Positions 36,206 to 43,912 of a stretch of 64,000 bases of DNA are shown here, one piece after another. Within the stretch, counting starts at the first letter, position 1, and each line of letters opens with the position of its first letter. This DNA comes from Cribrihabitans marinus (GTDB lineage Bacteria; Pseudomonadota; Alphaproteobacteria; Rhodobacterales; Rhodobacteraceae), in the NCBI RefSeq assembly GCF_900109035.1, contig NZ_FNYD01000001.1, forward strand, positions 124,001 through 188,000, given 5' to 3'. The position numbers and the translations under genes were made by a program. A model generated the notes under the pieces. The model made no database searches, was not told where the DNA came from, and saw only the letters and a list, made by a program, of their open reading frames with translations.

Positions 36206-37984
36206 TTATTCCGCGGCTTCGACGCCGCCATCTTCCAATATAGGCAGTTGCATCTCGAACACCGCCCCCCCGGCCTGTCCGTTGCGTGCCGTCAGGCGGC
36301 CGCCGTGGTCGTTGACGATCCCCGACGAGATGGCAAGCCCCAATCCGACGCCGTCACCGGGCTGCTTGGTCGTGTAAAACGGCTCGAAGAGACCGTCGAG
36401 ATCCTCGACCCCGCCACCATTGTCCCGCACCGTCAGCGTCGCGGTCTCGCCGGCGGCCAGAATGACCTCGACAGTGGGGTCGTCCACCGACTTGGTGGCG
36501 TCGAGCGCATTGCGCAGCAGGTTGATCATCACCTGCTCGATGCGCATCCGGTCGCCCATCACCAGCACCGGGTTTTCAGGCAGATAGGTGTTGATCTTGA
36601 CCTCGCGCTGACGCAGCTGCGGCTCCATCATCGCCAGCGACGCGGCCAGCGCATCGCCCATGTTTACAGGCGAAAACGTGTCGGCCCCCTTGCGGGCATA
36701 GGATTTCAGCTGCCGCGTGATCGCGCCCATCCGCTCGATCAGGTCGTCGATCCGGCCGAAGCTGGCCAGCGCCTCTTCGGAGCGGTTGCGCCGCAGCAGC
36801 AGGCGCGCGCCGGCCAGGTAGGTCTTCATCGCGGCAAGCGGCTGGTTCAGCTCGTGGCTTACCGCCGCCGACATCTCGCCCAGGGCCGCAAGCTTCGAGC
36901 TCTGCTCCAGCGTCTGCTCGGCCACTTTCAGGGTTTTCTGCATTCGTTCGCGTTCGGCGATTTCCCGCTGCAACCGGGCGTTCAATGCGCGAAGCTCTGC
37001 CGACTCGCGCTGGAACAGGGCCATGCGCAACGCGGTGCGCCGGCTGAGCGCATAGAAGGCCAGCGCCAGCAGAATCGCGAAACCCATGATCTCCAGCGCC
37101 AGCACGCTGTTCACCCGTTCGCGGATCGGCGCATAGGTGGTGAACGAGGTCATCTGCCAGCCGCGGAACGGAATCCGCGACACCATGCGCATCACCGCCT
37201 CGCCCTGCAGATAGGCATCCGCCGGCAGCGCGGTCCAGTCGGCGGTGGCGCGGATGGCGCGCTGGATTGCGCTCTGGGGCGGTTCGCGCTGCAGGGCCTC
37301 GGTCTCGCTCAACCCGCGCCAGCGCGGCTCCGTGGACAGGATGATCGTGCCGGTGCTGTCCGCCACCATCACCGCATCCGAGATGCCCGCCCAGGCGCGT
37401 TCGTATTTCTGCAGGTCGACCTCGACGACGATCACGCCCAGCAGGCCGCCGCCATCGGTGAGCCGCCGGGAATAGGCAAAGCTGTAGGCGCCCGACTCCA
37501 GTTCGCGCACGGTAAACACCGTGGCGTTCGAGCGCACCGGCTCGACGAAGAACGCGGTCGAGCGGTGCTGCTCGCCCAGCCGGTTGCGGTCTGTCGCCGC
37601 CACCACGCGCCCGTCCTGGTCCAGCAGCATCAGCGAGGCCGCGCCGATTTCCTCGACAAAGGAGATCAGCCGCTGGGTCGAGCGCGAGAAGTCCTGGCTC
37701 TGCAGGGCCGAGATCAGCGTCGGGTCGCGGGCCAGAAGCTGCGGCACGACGGCATTGCGGCGCAATTCGCTGACCAGGTTGCCGGTATAGAGCGTGAGCC
37801 GCAGCTCGGCGCGGTTGCGGGTGCTTTCGGTGAACCGGTCGGTCAGCAGGCGGTTCGTCACCCAGACGGTGACCCCGGCGACCAGCATCAGCGCGATCAG
37901 CGCAACCCGCACCCGCCAGGAGGTCGCGCCGGGAGGCTCCTCTCGGCGGGACGGCGGGTCTGTCGCGGGATCGTCCGAATTCAT
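36206..37984 (-). CDS. dctB: C4-dicarboxylate sensor histidine kinase DctB
   Basis: A 592-residue membrane kinase. Two helices near residues 24-45 and 300-320 flank a periplasmic double-PAS (dCache-like) sensor region. The coiled coil (ALNARLQREIAERERMQKTL) leads to the H box ALGEMSAAVSHELNQPLAAMK, and the N, G1 and G2 boxes (NLLRNALDA, DNGGGVEDL, GVGLGLAIS) follow. It senses dicarboxylates and phosphorylates DctD. ATG at 37984 has GGGCGG upstream. The dctPQM transporter genes are not in the window. Confidence 0.92.
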   Translation of the reverse strand: MNSDDPATDPPSRREEPPGATSWRVRVALIALMLVAGVTVWVTNRLLTDRFTESTRNRAELRLTLYTGNLVSELRRNAVVPQLLARDPTLISALQSQDFSRSTQRLISFVEEIGAASLMLLDQDGRVVAATDRNRLGEQHRSTAFFVEPVRSNATVFTVRELESGAYSFAYSRRLTDGGGLLGVIVVEVDLQKYERAWAGISDAVMVADSTGTIILSTEPRWRGLSETEALQREPPQSAIQRAIRATADWTALPADAYLQGEAVMRMVSRIPFRGWQMTSFTTYAPIRERVNSVLALEIMGFAILLALAFYALSRRTALRMALFQRESAELRALNARLQREIAERERMQKTLKVAEQTLEQSSKLAALGEMSAAVSHELNQPLAAMKTYLAGARLLLRRNRSEEALASFGRIDDLIERMGAITRQLKSYARKGADTFSPVNMGDALAASLAMMEPQLRQREVKINTYLPENPVLVMGDRMRIEQVMINLLRNALDATKSVDDPTVEVILAAGETATLTVRDNGGGVEDLDGLFEPFYTTKQPGDGVGLGLAISSGIVNDHGGRLTARNGQAGGAVFEMQLPILEDGGVEAAE

Positions 37985-38021
37985 GCCGCCCACGCTACGC
38001 GGAGCCGCGCGCGCGCTCAAG

Positions 38022-38690
38022 TCACGCCGGTTGCAGCACGCCCGCCAATGCGCGGAAGACTGCCGTGCCGTCGCTGCCCCCGTGCCCGGGATCGGCGGCC
38101 CGCTCGGGATGCGGCATCATCCCCAGGACGCGGCGGTTGGCCGACAGGATGCCGGCGATGTCGTCCCGCGACCCGTTGGGGTTGTCCTGGTAGGTGAACG
38201 CCACCCGGTCCTCGCCGCGCAGCCGGGCCAGGGTGTCGTCATCGGCGAAATAGTTGCCGTCGTGATGCGCGATCGGGATGTCGATCACGTCCCCCGTGCC
38301 ATAGCCGCCGGTAAAGGCGCTGTCGGCGGTCTCGACCCGCAGGCCGACGGTGCGGCAGATGTATTTCAGCCCCGCATTGCGCAGCAGCGCCCCCGGCAGG
38401 ATCCCGGTCTCGGTCAGGATCTGGAAGCCGTTGCAGACCCCCAGCACATAGCCGCCGCGCTCGGCATGCTCGACCACCGCATTGCACACCGGCGAGCGCG
38501 CGGCAATCGCCCCGCAGCGCAGGTAGTCGCCATAGGAGAAGCCGCCCGGCACGCCCACGATGTCCACCCCCTCGGGCAGGCGGTCGTCCTTGTGCCAGAC
38601 CATGTCGACGGAGAACCCGGCCTGCCCGAAGGCCACGGCCAGGTCACGGTCGCAGTTGGATCCGGGGAAAACGATGACGGCGGCGCGCAT
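38022..38690 (-). CDS. purQ: Phosphoribosylformylglycinamidine synthase subunit I (glutaminase)
   Basis: A 222-residue class I glutamine amidotransferase that supplies ammonia to PurL in purine synthesis. Cys86 in [10 protein letters not shown] is the nucleophile, and HPE in MMPHPERA completes the triad. ATG follows AGGAGGGCCAGCAG. It is the last gene of the pur cluster, 12 bases after the inserted alcohol dehydrogenase gene. Confidence 0.95.
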   Translation of the reverse strand: MRAAVIVFPGSNCDRDLAVAFGQAGFSVDMVWHKDDRLPEGVDIVGVPGGFSYGDYLRCGAIAARSPVCNAVVEHAERGGYVLGVCNGFQILTETGILPGALLRNAGLKYICRTVGLRVETADSAFTGGYGTGDVIDIPIAHHDGNYFADDDTLARLRGEDRVAFTYQDNPNGSRDDIAGILSANRRVLGMMPHPERAADPGHGGSDGTAVFRALAGVLQPA

Positions 38691-38702
38691 CTGCTGGCCC
38701 TC

Positions 38703-39746
38703 CTAGTTCAGAAAATCGGTGATGACCGCCACGCCGGGCGGTGCGGGACGGTCGAAGGCAGCCAGCTCGTCGCTGGCCTGCGACAGGGGAATGGTCCGGT
38801 CGACGAGCGGCGAGAGATCCAGCTGCCCGCCCGCGATCAGCGACAGCAGCGACGGATAGCGCCAGGACGGCATGCCCCGCGTGCCCTGCAGCGTGAGCTG
38901 CCCGGAATAGAGCACATCCATCGGCAGGGTCATCGCGGCATGGTCCCCCGCCGGCATCCCGATCTGGACCATGCGCCCCAGCTTGCGCAGCGAGCGCATC
39001 GCGGCCACGGTAGTCTCTTCGATCCCCAGCGCCTCGACCGCCACATCCGCGCCGCCGCCGGTCGCCTCGCGCACCGCCTGCGCGGCATCGCCCTGCGCGG
39101 CATTGACCACGGCATCGGCACCCAGCCGCGCGGCATGGGTCAGCTTGTCCTCGACCACGTCGACCACCACCACGCGCGCGCCCATCGCCCGGCCCAGAAG
39201 CAGCGCCGACAGGCCCACGCCGCCGCCTCCGAACACCGCCAGCCATTCACCGGGCTGCAGCCGCGCCCGCCCGGTCAGTGCCTGCCAGGCGGTGGTCACG
39301 CGGCATCCCAGGGCGGCCGCGATCTCGGGCGGCATCGTCTCGGGCAGCGGTGTGAGATTGGTGTCGGCATAGGGCACTGCGATAAGCTCGGCAAACGCGC
39401 CGTCCAGGGTGAACCCCGGCACCGCCTGGTCGCCACAGATCGTCTGGTGCCCGGCGGCGCAATCGGCGCAGCGGCCGCAGGCCAGGATGAAGGGTGCGAT
39501 CACCCGGTCGCCCTCGCGCCAGCGGGTGACGCCCGGCCCGACCGCAACGACCTCTCCACAGAATTCATGGCCTGGGATCATCGGCAGCACGACGTCGGGG
39601 TCCGCCCCCGTCCAGGCGTGCCAGTCCGACCGGCAGACCCCGCAGGCCAAGACCCGCAGCACCACGCCGCCCGGCCCCGGGGCGGGATCCGCCACCTTGG
39701 TCAGGTCCAGCGGCTGGCGCCACGCGGTAAGCCGGGCCGCGCGCAT
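38703..39746 (-). CDS. Zinc-dependent alcohol dehydrogenase family protein
   Basis: A 347-residue medium-chain dehydrogenase. The catalytic zinc ligands are in ACGVCRSDWHAW and GHEF; the structural zinc site is CGRCADCAAGHQTIC; the Rossmann motif is VFGGGGVGLSALLLG. The substrate is unknown. The gene lies inside the purine cluster between purS and purQ, one short spacer from each, which is not the usual order purC-purS-purQ. Confidence 0.9.
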   Translation of the reverse strand: MRAARLTAWRQPLDLTKVADPAPGPGGVVLRVLACGVCRSDWHAWTGADPDVVLPMIPGHEFCGEVVAVGPGVTRWREGDRVIAPFILACGRCADCAAGHQTICGDQAVPGFTLDGAFAELIAVPYADTNLTPLPETMPPEIAAALGCRVTTAWQALTGRARLQPGEWLAVFGGGGVGLSALLLGRAMGARVVVVDVVEDKLTHAARLGADAVVNAAQGDAAQAVREATGGGADVAVEALGIEETTVAAMRSLRKLGRMVQIGMPAGDHAAMTLPMDVLYSGQLTLQGTRGMPSWRYPSLLSLIAGGQLDLSPLVDRTIPLSQASDELAAFDRPAPPGVAVITDFLN

Positions 39747-39749
39747 TGT

Positions 39750-39980
39750 TCAGACCATCTCGATCTCGTAGCGTTCGATCACCGTGTTGGCGAGCAGCTT
39801 CTCGCACATCTCGGCCACGTCCGCCTGCGTCGCACCCTCGGCCAGGTCCAGGTCGATCACCTTGCCCTGGCGCACGCCCTCGACCTTGTCGAACCCCATC
39901 GCCGTCAGCGCGTGCCGCACCGCCTCGCCCTGCGGGTCCAGGACCCCGGTCTTCAACATCACATGCACCCGTGCCTTCAT
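39750..39980 (-). CDS. purS: Phosphoribosylformylglycinamidine synthase subunit PurS
   Basis: A 76-residue small subunit that links PurQ and PurL and channels ammonia. KARVHVMLKTGVLDPQGEAV and the C-terminal CEKLLANTVIERYEIE match the family over the full length. It sits between purC and the inserted alcohol dehydrogenase gene, which starts three bases after its stop. Confidence 0.94.
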   Translation of the reverse strand: MKARVHVMLKTGVLDPQGEAVRHALTAMGFDKVEGVRQGKVIDLDLAEGATQADVAEMCEKLLANTVIERYEIEMV

Positions 39981-40072
39981 CTCGCCTGCTTCCCGCTTCC
40001 GTTCCGAAACCCCGCCCGGGGCTTCATCTTTTCACAAATACTCAATTCCGACCGGCGCCACCGCGCCGACGC

Positions 40073-40831
40073 TCAGTTGATCAGCGTGGGCTTTGCCACG
40101 GTGGTCATCTTGGGCATCACGCCCAGCCGCCGCGCCACCTCGGAATAGGCATCCGTCAGGCTGCCCAGGTCGCGGCGGAACACGTCCTTGTCCAGCTTCT
40201 GGCCCGACTCGATGTCCCACAGGCGGCAACTGTCCGGGCTGATCTCGTCGGCCACCACCAGCCGCTGGAAATCGCCGTCATAGACGCGGCCGACCTCGAT
40301 CTTGAAGTCCACCAGGCGGATGCCCACGCCATACATCAGCCCGCTGAGGTAGTCGTTGACCCTGAGCGCCAGGCTAAGGATGTCGTCCATGTCCTGCTGG
40401 CTGGCCCAGCCGAATGCGGCGATATGCTCCTCGGTGACCAGCGGATCGCCCAGGCTGTCGTCCTTGTAGCAGTATTCCACGATCGGCCGCGGCAGCTGCG
40501 TGCCCTCGTCGATCCCCAGCCGCTTGGACATGGTCCCGGCGGCGAAGTTGCGCACGATCACCTCCAGCGGCACGATCTCGCAGGCGCGCACGAGCTGTTC
40601 GCGCATGTTCAGCCGGCGGATGAAATGGGTCGGCACGCCGATCGTGTTCAGCCCGGTCATGAAGAACTCGCTCAGCCGGTTGTTGAGAACACCCTTGCCG
40701 TCGATCACGTCCTTCTTCTCGGCGTTGAAGGCGGTGGCGTCATCCTTGAAATACTGCACGATGGTTCCCGGCTCGGGTCCTTCGTACAGGATCTTCGCCT
40801 TGCCTTCGTAGATCTTCTTGCGACGCGCCAT
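40073..40831 (-). CDS. purC: SAICAR synthase
   Basis: A 252-residue ATP-dependent ligase joining CAIR and aspartate. Motifs [12 protein letters not shown] near the start, [14 protein letters not shown] and SPDSCRLWD are conserved. ATG follows AAAGGTCCGTC. It starts the pur cluster; a hairpin with a repeat element lies between it and purS. Confidence 0.95.
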   Translation of the reverse strand: MARRKKIYEGKAKILYEGPEPGTIVQYFKDDATAFNAEKKDVIDGKGVLNNRLSEFFMTGLNTIGVPTHFIRRLNMREQLVRACEIVPLEVIVRNFAAGTMSKRLGIDEGTQLPRPIVEYCYKDDSLGDPLVTEEHIAAFGWASQQDMDDILSLALRVNDYLSGLMYGVGIRLVDFKIEVGRVYDGDFQRLVVADEISPDSCRLWDIESGQKLDKDVFRRDLGSLTDAYSEVARRLGVMPKMTTVAKPTLIN

Positions 40832-40992
40832 GACGGACCTTTCGGGGCTGGAACGGAGGGCCGAGTCCCCCCTTCTCGCGCCCTCTTAAGCCAAGCGCCG
40901 CAGTGTCGCAAGCGCGGCCCGCCCCCTTGCGGACGGCGCGGCGGCGCTGCATATCTGTTCCAACGACACCGTCTATGAAGGGGACGCAGCCC

Positions 40993-41310
40993 ATGACCAC
41001 TTTCGACGACCGCGAAACCGCGTTCGAAAACAAGTTCGCGCATGACCAGGAAATGCAGTTCAAGGCCGAGGCGCGCTGCAACCGGCTGCTGGGCCTGTGG
41101 GCCGCGGAAATGCTGGGCAAGGACGCCGAAGAGGCCGAGGCCTATGCCAAGACGGTGATCCTGGCCGACTTCGAAGAGGCCGGCCACGAGGACGTGATCC
41201 GCAAGGTCGCCGGCGACCTCAAGGGCCACGCCAGCGCCGACGACATCCGCGCCAAGCGCGCCGGCCTTCTGGCCGAGGCCAAGGCGCAGTTGATGATCGA
41301 AATCAAGTGA
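40993..41310 (+). CDS. ATP synthase inhibitor subunit zeta (DUF1476)
   Basis: A 105-residue helical protein. The N-terminal FDDRETAFENKFAHDQEMQF is the inhibitory segment of the alphaproteobacterial F1F0-ATPase zeta subunit, which blocks ATP hydrolysis in Paracoccus. The rest is a four-helix bundle. ATG at 40993 is preceded by AAGGGGACGCAGCCC. It is divergent from purC. Confidence 0.9.
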   Translation: MTTFDDRETAFENKFAHDQEMQFKAEARCNRLLGLWAAEMLGKDAEEAEAYAKTVILADFEEAGHEDVIRKVAGDLKGHASADDIRAKRAGLLAEAKAQLMIEIK

Positions 41311-41316
41311 ACCGGA

Positions 41317-41336
41317 CGGGCGCGTCCGTGCGCCCG
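41317..41336 (+). terminator. Hairpin after the zeta-subunit gene
   Basis: CGGGCGC-GTCCGT-GCGCCCG stem just after the zeta stop codon. There is no T-run, so the terminator call is tentative. Confidence 0.4.
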
Positions 41337-41371
41337 CCTCATGATCTTCTTGAAGCCATTGCATTTGATCC

Positions 41372-41400
41372 GGCGCCCGGTCCATGACACACCGGGCGCC
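41372..41400 (+). repeat. Inverted repeat in the leader of the methyltransferase gene
   Basis: GGCGCCCGGT and ACCGGGCGCC form a 10-bp stem with a nine-base loop, ending 11 bases before the ATG at 41412. It may affect ribosome access. It does not resemble a SAM or SAH riboswitch. Confidence 0.5.
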
Positions 41401-41411
41401 TGATCTGATGG

Positions 41412-42437
41412 ATGTCCGACATGACCAACCCCCTCACCCGCCTTCTCGACACACGCGGCACGCTGCTGGCCGACGGGGCCACCGGCACCAACCTGTTCGC
41501 CATGGGGCTGCAGGCCGGCGACGCGCCGGAGCTGTGGAACACCGACGCGCCCGACAGGGTGCGCGCGCTCTATTGCGGCGCGGTCGAGGCGGGCAGCGAT
41601 CTCTTCCTGACCAACACGTTCGGCGGCACCGCCGCGCGGCTCAAGCTGCATGATGCACAGGACCGCGTGCGCGAGCTGAACCGCATCGGGGCCGAGCTTG
41701 GCCGCGAGGTCGCCGACGCCGCCGATCGCCCGCTGGTGGTGGCCGGCTCGGTCGGCCCCACCGGCGAGATCATGGAGCCGGTGGGCGCCCTCACCCATGC
41801 CGATGCGGTCGAGATGTTCCACGAACAGGCCCAAGGGCTCAAGGAGGGCGGCGCCGACGTGCTGTGGCTCGAGACCATCTCGGCGCCCGAGGAATTCCGC
41901 GCCGCCGCCGAGGCCTTCGCGCTGGCCGGCATGGACTGGTGCGGCACCATGAGCTTCGACACCGCCGGGCGCACGATGATGGGCGTCACGTCGGCGGACC
42001 TGGCGCAGCTGGTCGAGACGCTGCCCAACCCGCCCCTGGCCTTCGGCGCCAATTGCGGCACCGGCGCGTCCGACATCCTGCGCACGGTCCTGGGCTTCGT
42101 CGCGCAGGGCAGCGAGCGGCCGATCATCTCCAAGGGCAATGCCGGCATCCCGAAATATGTCGACGGCCATATCCATTACGACGGCACGCCTGAGCTGATG
42201 GGCCGCTACGCGGTGCTGGCGCGCGACGCCGGCGCGCGGATCATCGGCGGGTGCTGCGGCACGATGCCCGAGCACCTGCGCGAGATGCGCCGCGCGCTGG
42301 ACGACACCCCGCCCGGCGCACGCCCGACGCTGGAGCGCATCACCGCCGAGATCGGCCCGTTCTCCTCGGCCAGCGACGGCACCGGCGAGGATGACGCCGC
42401 CCCCGCGCGCCGCAACCGCCGCCGCAGGCGGGCCTGA
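41412..42437 (+). CDS. bmt: Betaine-homocysteine S-methyltransferase
   Basis: A 341-residue zinc methyltransferase. Zinc ligands are Cys215 in GANCG and Cys281/Cys282 in GGCCG; DGATGTNLF near the N-terminus binds homocysteine. It makes methionine from homocysteine using glycine betaine or a related methyl donor. The C-terminal tail is basic (Arg-rich) and not part of the fold. A BCCT-type transporter for such donors is elsewhere in the window. ATG at 41412 or 41421 may be used. Confidence 0.87.
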   Translation: MSDMTNPLTRLLDTRGTLLADGATGTNLFAMGLQAGDAPELWNTDAPDRVRALYCGAVEAGSDLFLTNTFGGTAARLKLHDAQDRVRELNRIGAELGREVADAADRPLVVAGSVGPTGEIMEPVGALTHADAVEMFHEQAQGLKEGGADVLWLETISAPEEFRAAAEAFALAGMDWCGTMSFDTAGRTMMGVTSADLAQLVETLPNPPLAFGANCGTGASDILRTVLGFVAQGSERPIISKGNAGIPKYVDGHIHYDGTPELMGRYAVLARDAGARIIGGCCGTMPEHLREMRRALDDTPPGARPTLERITAEIGPFSSASDGTGEDDAAPARRNRRRRRA

Positions 42438-42484
42438 TTTCATCGTTCCGGAAATACTCCGGGGGGTGACCGCCGCAGGCGGAC

Positions 42485-42505
42485 AAGGGGGGCAGCGCCC
42501 CCCTT
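42485..42505. terminator. Hairpin between the methyltransferase and the PaaG-like gene
   Basis: AAGGGGGGC-AGC-GCCCCCCTT, a 9-bp stem between convergent genes; its right arm overlaps the stop codon of the PaaG-like gene. It is part of a repeated intergenic element. Confidence 0.6.
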
Positions 42506-43280
42506 ACCGTCCCTCGAAATTCGGCGCGCGTTTTTCCGTGAAAGCCAGCACGCCCTCCTTGAAATCCCGGCTGCGCCCGCATTCCCCCTGCAGATGCGCC
42601 TCGACATTCAACTGCTCGGACAAGCCGCGCCTGTAGCTGCCGCGCAGCGCCTGCTTGATCGCCCCGAAGGCGGCGGTCGGCCCGTTGGCCAGATGCTCGG
42701 CCCGCGCCCGCCAATGCGCCTCGAACCCGGCATCGGGCACCGCTTCCCAGATCATGCCCCAGTCATCGGCCTGCCGGGCGGTGATCTTGTCCGAGAACAG
42801 CGCCGCCCCCATCGCCTTGGCCAGCCCGACCTGGCGCGGCAGGAACCAGGTGCCGCCGGCATCGGGGATCAGCCCGATCCGGGCAAAGGCCTGCAGGAAA
42901 TAGGCACTCTCGGCGGCGATCACCACATCCGCAGCCAAGGCCAGGTTCGCCCCCGCGCCCGCCGCAGGCCCGTTGACCGCGGCAATGGTCGGCACCGGAC
43001 AATCGTAGATCCGCTCCAGCATCGGGACATACTCGTCGCGCAGCGTGCGCTCCAGGTCGATCTTGCCGCCCTCGGCGGCATCGCCCAGGTCCTGGCCCGA
43101 GCAAAACGCGCGCCCCGCCCCGGTCAGGACAACGGCACGGGCGGATTTCGCCGCCTCGCCCATGGCAAAGGTGATCTCGGCCCGCATCTGCCCGGTCAGC
43201 GCGTTCATCCGGTCCGGCCGGTTCAACGTCAGAACCGCCAGCCCTTCGCTGATCGAAAAGGCAATCGTCTCGTATTCCAT
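42504..43280 (-). CDS. Enoyl-CoA hydratase/isomerase, PaaG-like
   Basis: A 258-residue crotonase-fold enzyme. The oxyanion-hole segment FCSGQDLGDA and the active-site segment RIGLIPDAGGTWFLPR, with Asp in place of the hydratase Glu, match PaaG, the ring-opening oxepin-CoA forming isomerase of phenylacetate breakdown. No other paa genes are in the window, so the substrate is uncertain. ATG at 43280 follows GGAG. Confidence 0.85.
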   Translation of the reverse strand: MEYETIAFSISEGLAVLTLNRPDRMNALTGQMRAEITFAMGEAAKSARAVVLTGAGRAFCSGQDLGDAAEGGKIDLERTLRDEYVPMLERIYDCPVPTIAAVNGPAAGAGANLALAADVVIAAESAYFLQAFARIGLIPDAGGTWFLPRQVGLAKAMGAALFSDKITARQADDWGMIWEAVPDAGFEAHWRARAEHLANGPTAAFGAIKQALRGSYRRGLSEQLNVEAHLQGECGRSRDFKEGVLAFTEKRAPNFEGR

Positions 43281-43417
43281 GAAGCACTCCAATCCGCGTC
43301 CGCGCGCATAAGACACGCCCGACTGCGGATTGGCAAAGGCAAACGCCACGTCACGCCGGCACCGGCGGGATGGTCCAACCTATCCGGCGGCCAGAGCAAC
43401 GGCCCGCCTGCCCCCGC

Positions 43418-43912
43418 TCACTTGTCCAGCAGCTCATTCAGCCGCGCCTTCTCCTCGGGCGTCAGCGCGGTTTCCTGCACCGGCGCGGCGCGCGACCGGC
43501 CGCGCAGATAGGCCCAGCCCATCGCCGCGGCCAACAGCAGCATCAGCGGCCCGGCCGCCCAGAGCACGAGGTTGGCGCCATCAGCCGTGGGCTTGAGCAG
43601 CACATATTCGCCGTAGCGGTCGACCACGAAATCGACCACCTCGCCATCGCTGTCCCCGGCCACCAGCCGTTCGCGCACCAGAAGGCGCAGGTCGCGGGCC
43701 AGCGGCGCATTGCTCTCGTCTATGCTCTCGTTGCGGCAGACGAGACAGCGCAGGTCGCGGCTGATCTCCCGCGCGCGTTCCTCCAGCGCGGGATCGTCCA
43801 GCACCTCGTCGGGCTGCACCGCAGCCAGCGGCGCGGCCAGCAGCACCGCCAGCACCAGCCCCAGGTAGGATGGGGTTCCACCCCATCTTCCTTGCACCAC
43901 CCACGCCCTCAT
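43418..43912 (-). CDS. ccmH: Cytochrome c maturation protein CcmH
   Basis: A 164-residue protein with a signal peptide or anchor (residues 15-31), the redox pair RCLVCRNES (Cys56 and Cys59), and a C-terminal helix near 117-136. It keeps apocytochrome c thiols reduced for heme attachment together with CcmF. Its start overlaps the ccmF stop codon (ATGA). Confidence 0.93.
   Translation of the reverse strand: MRAWVVQGRWGGTPSYLGLVLAVLLAAPLAAVQPDEVLDDPALEERAREISRDLRCLVCRNESIDESNAPLARDLRLLVRERLVAGDSDGEVVDFVVDRYGEYVLLKPTADGANLVLWAAGPLMLLLAAAMGWAYLRGRSRAAPVQETALTPEEKARLNELLDK

Noticed and set aside
33998-38197. 1399-codon plus-strand open frame
   Set aside because: It runs antisense to dctB, dctD and the EEP gene and has no domain; it is a high-GC artefact.
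41311-41411. SAM or SAH riboswitch before the methyltransferase gene
   Set aside because: None of the conserved cores of SAM-II, SAM/SAH or SAH riboswitches is present; only hairpins are seen.
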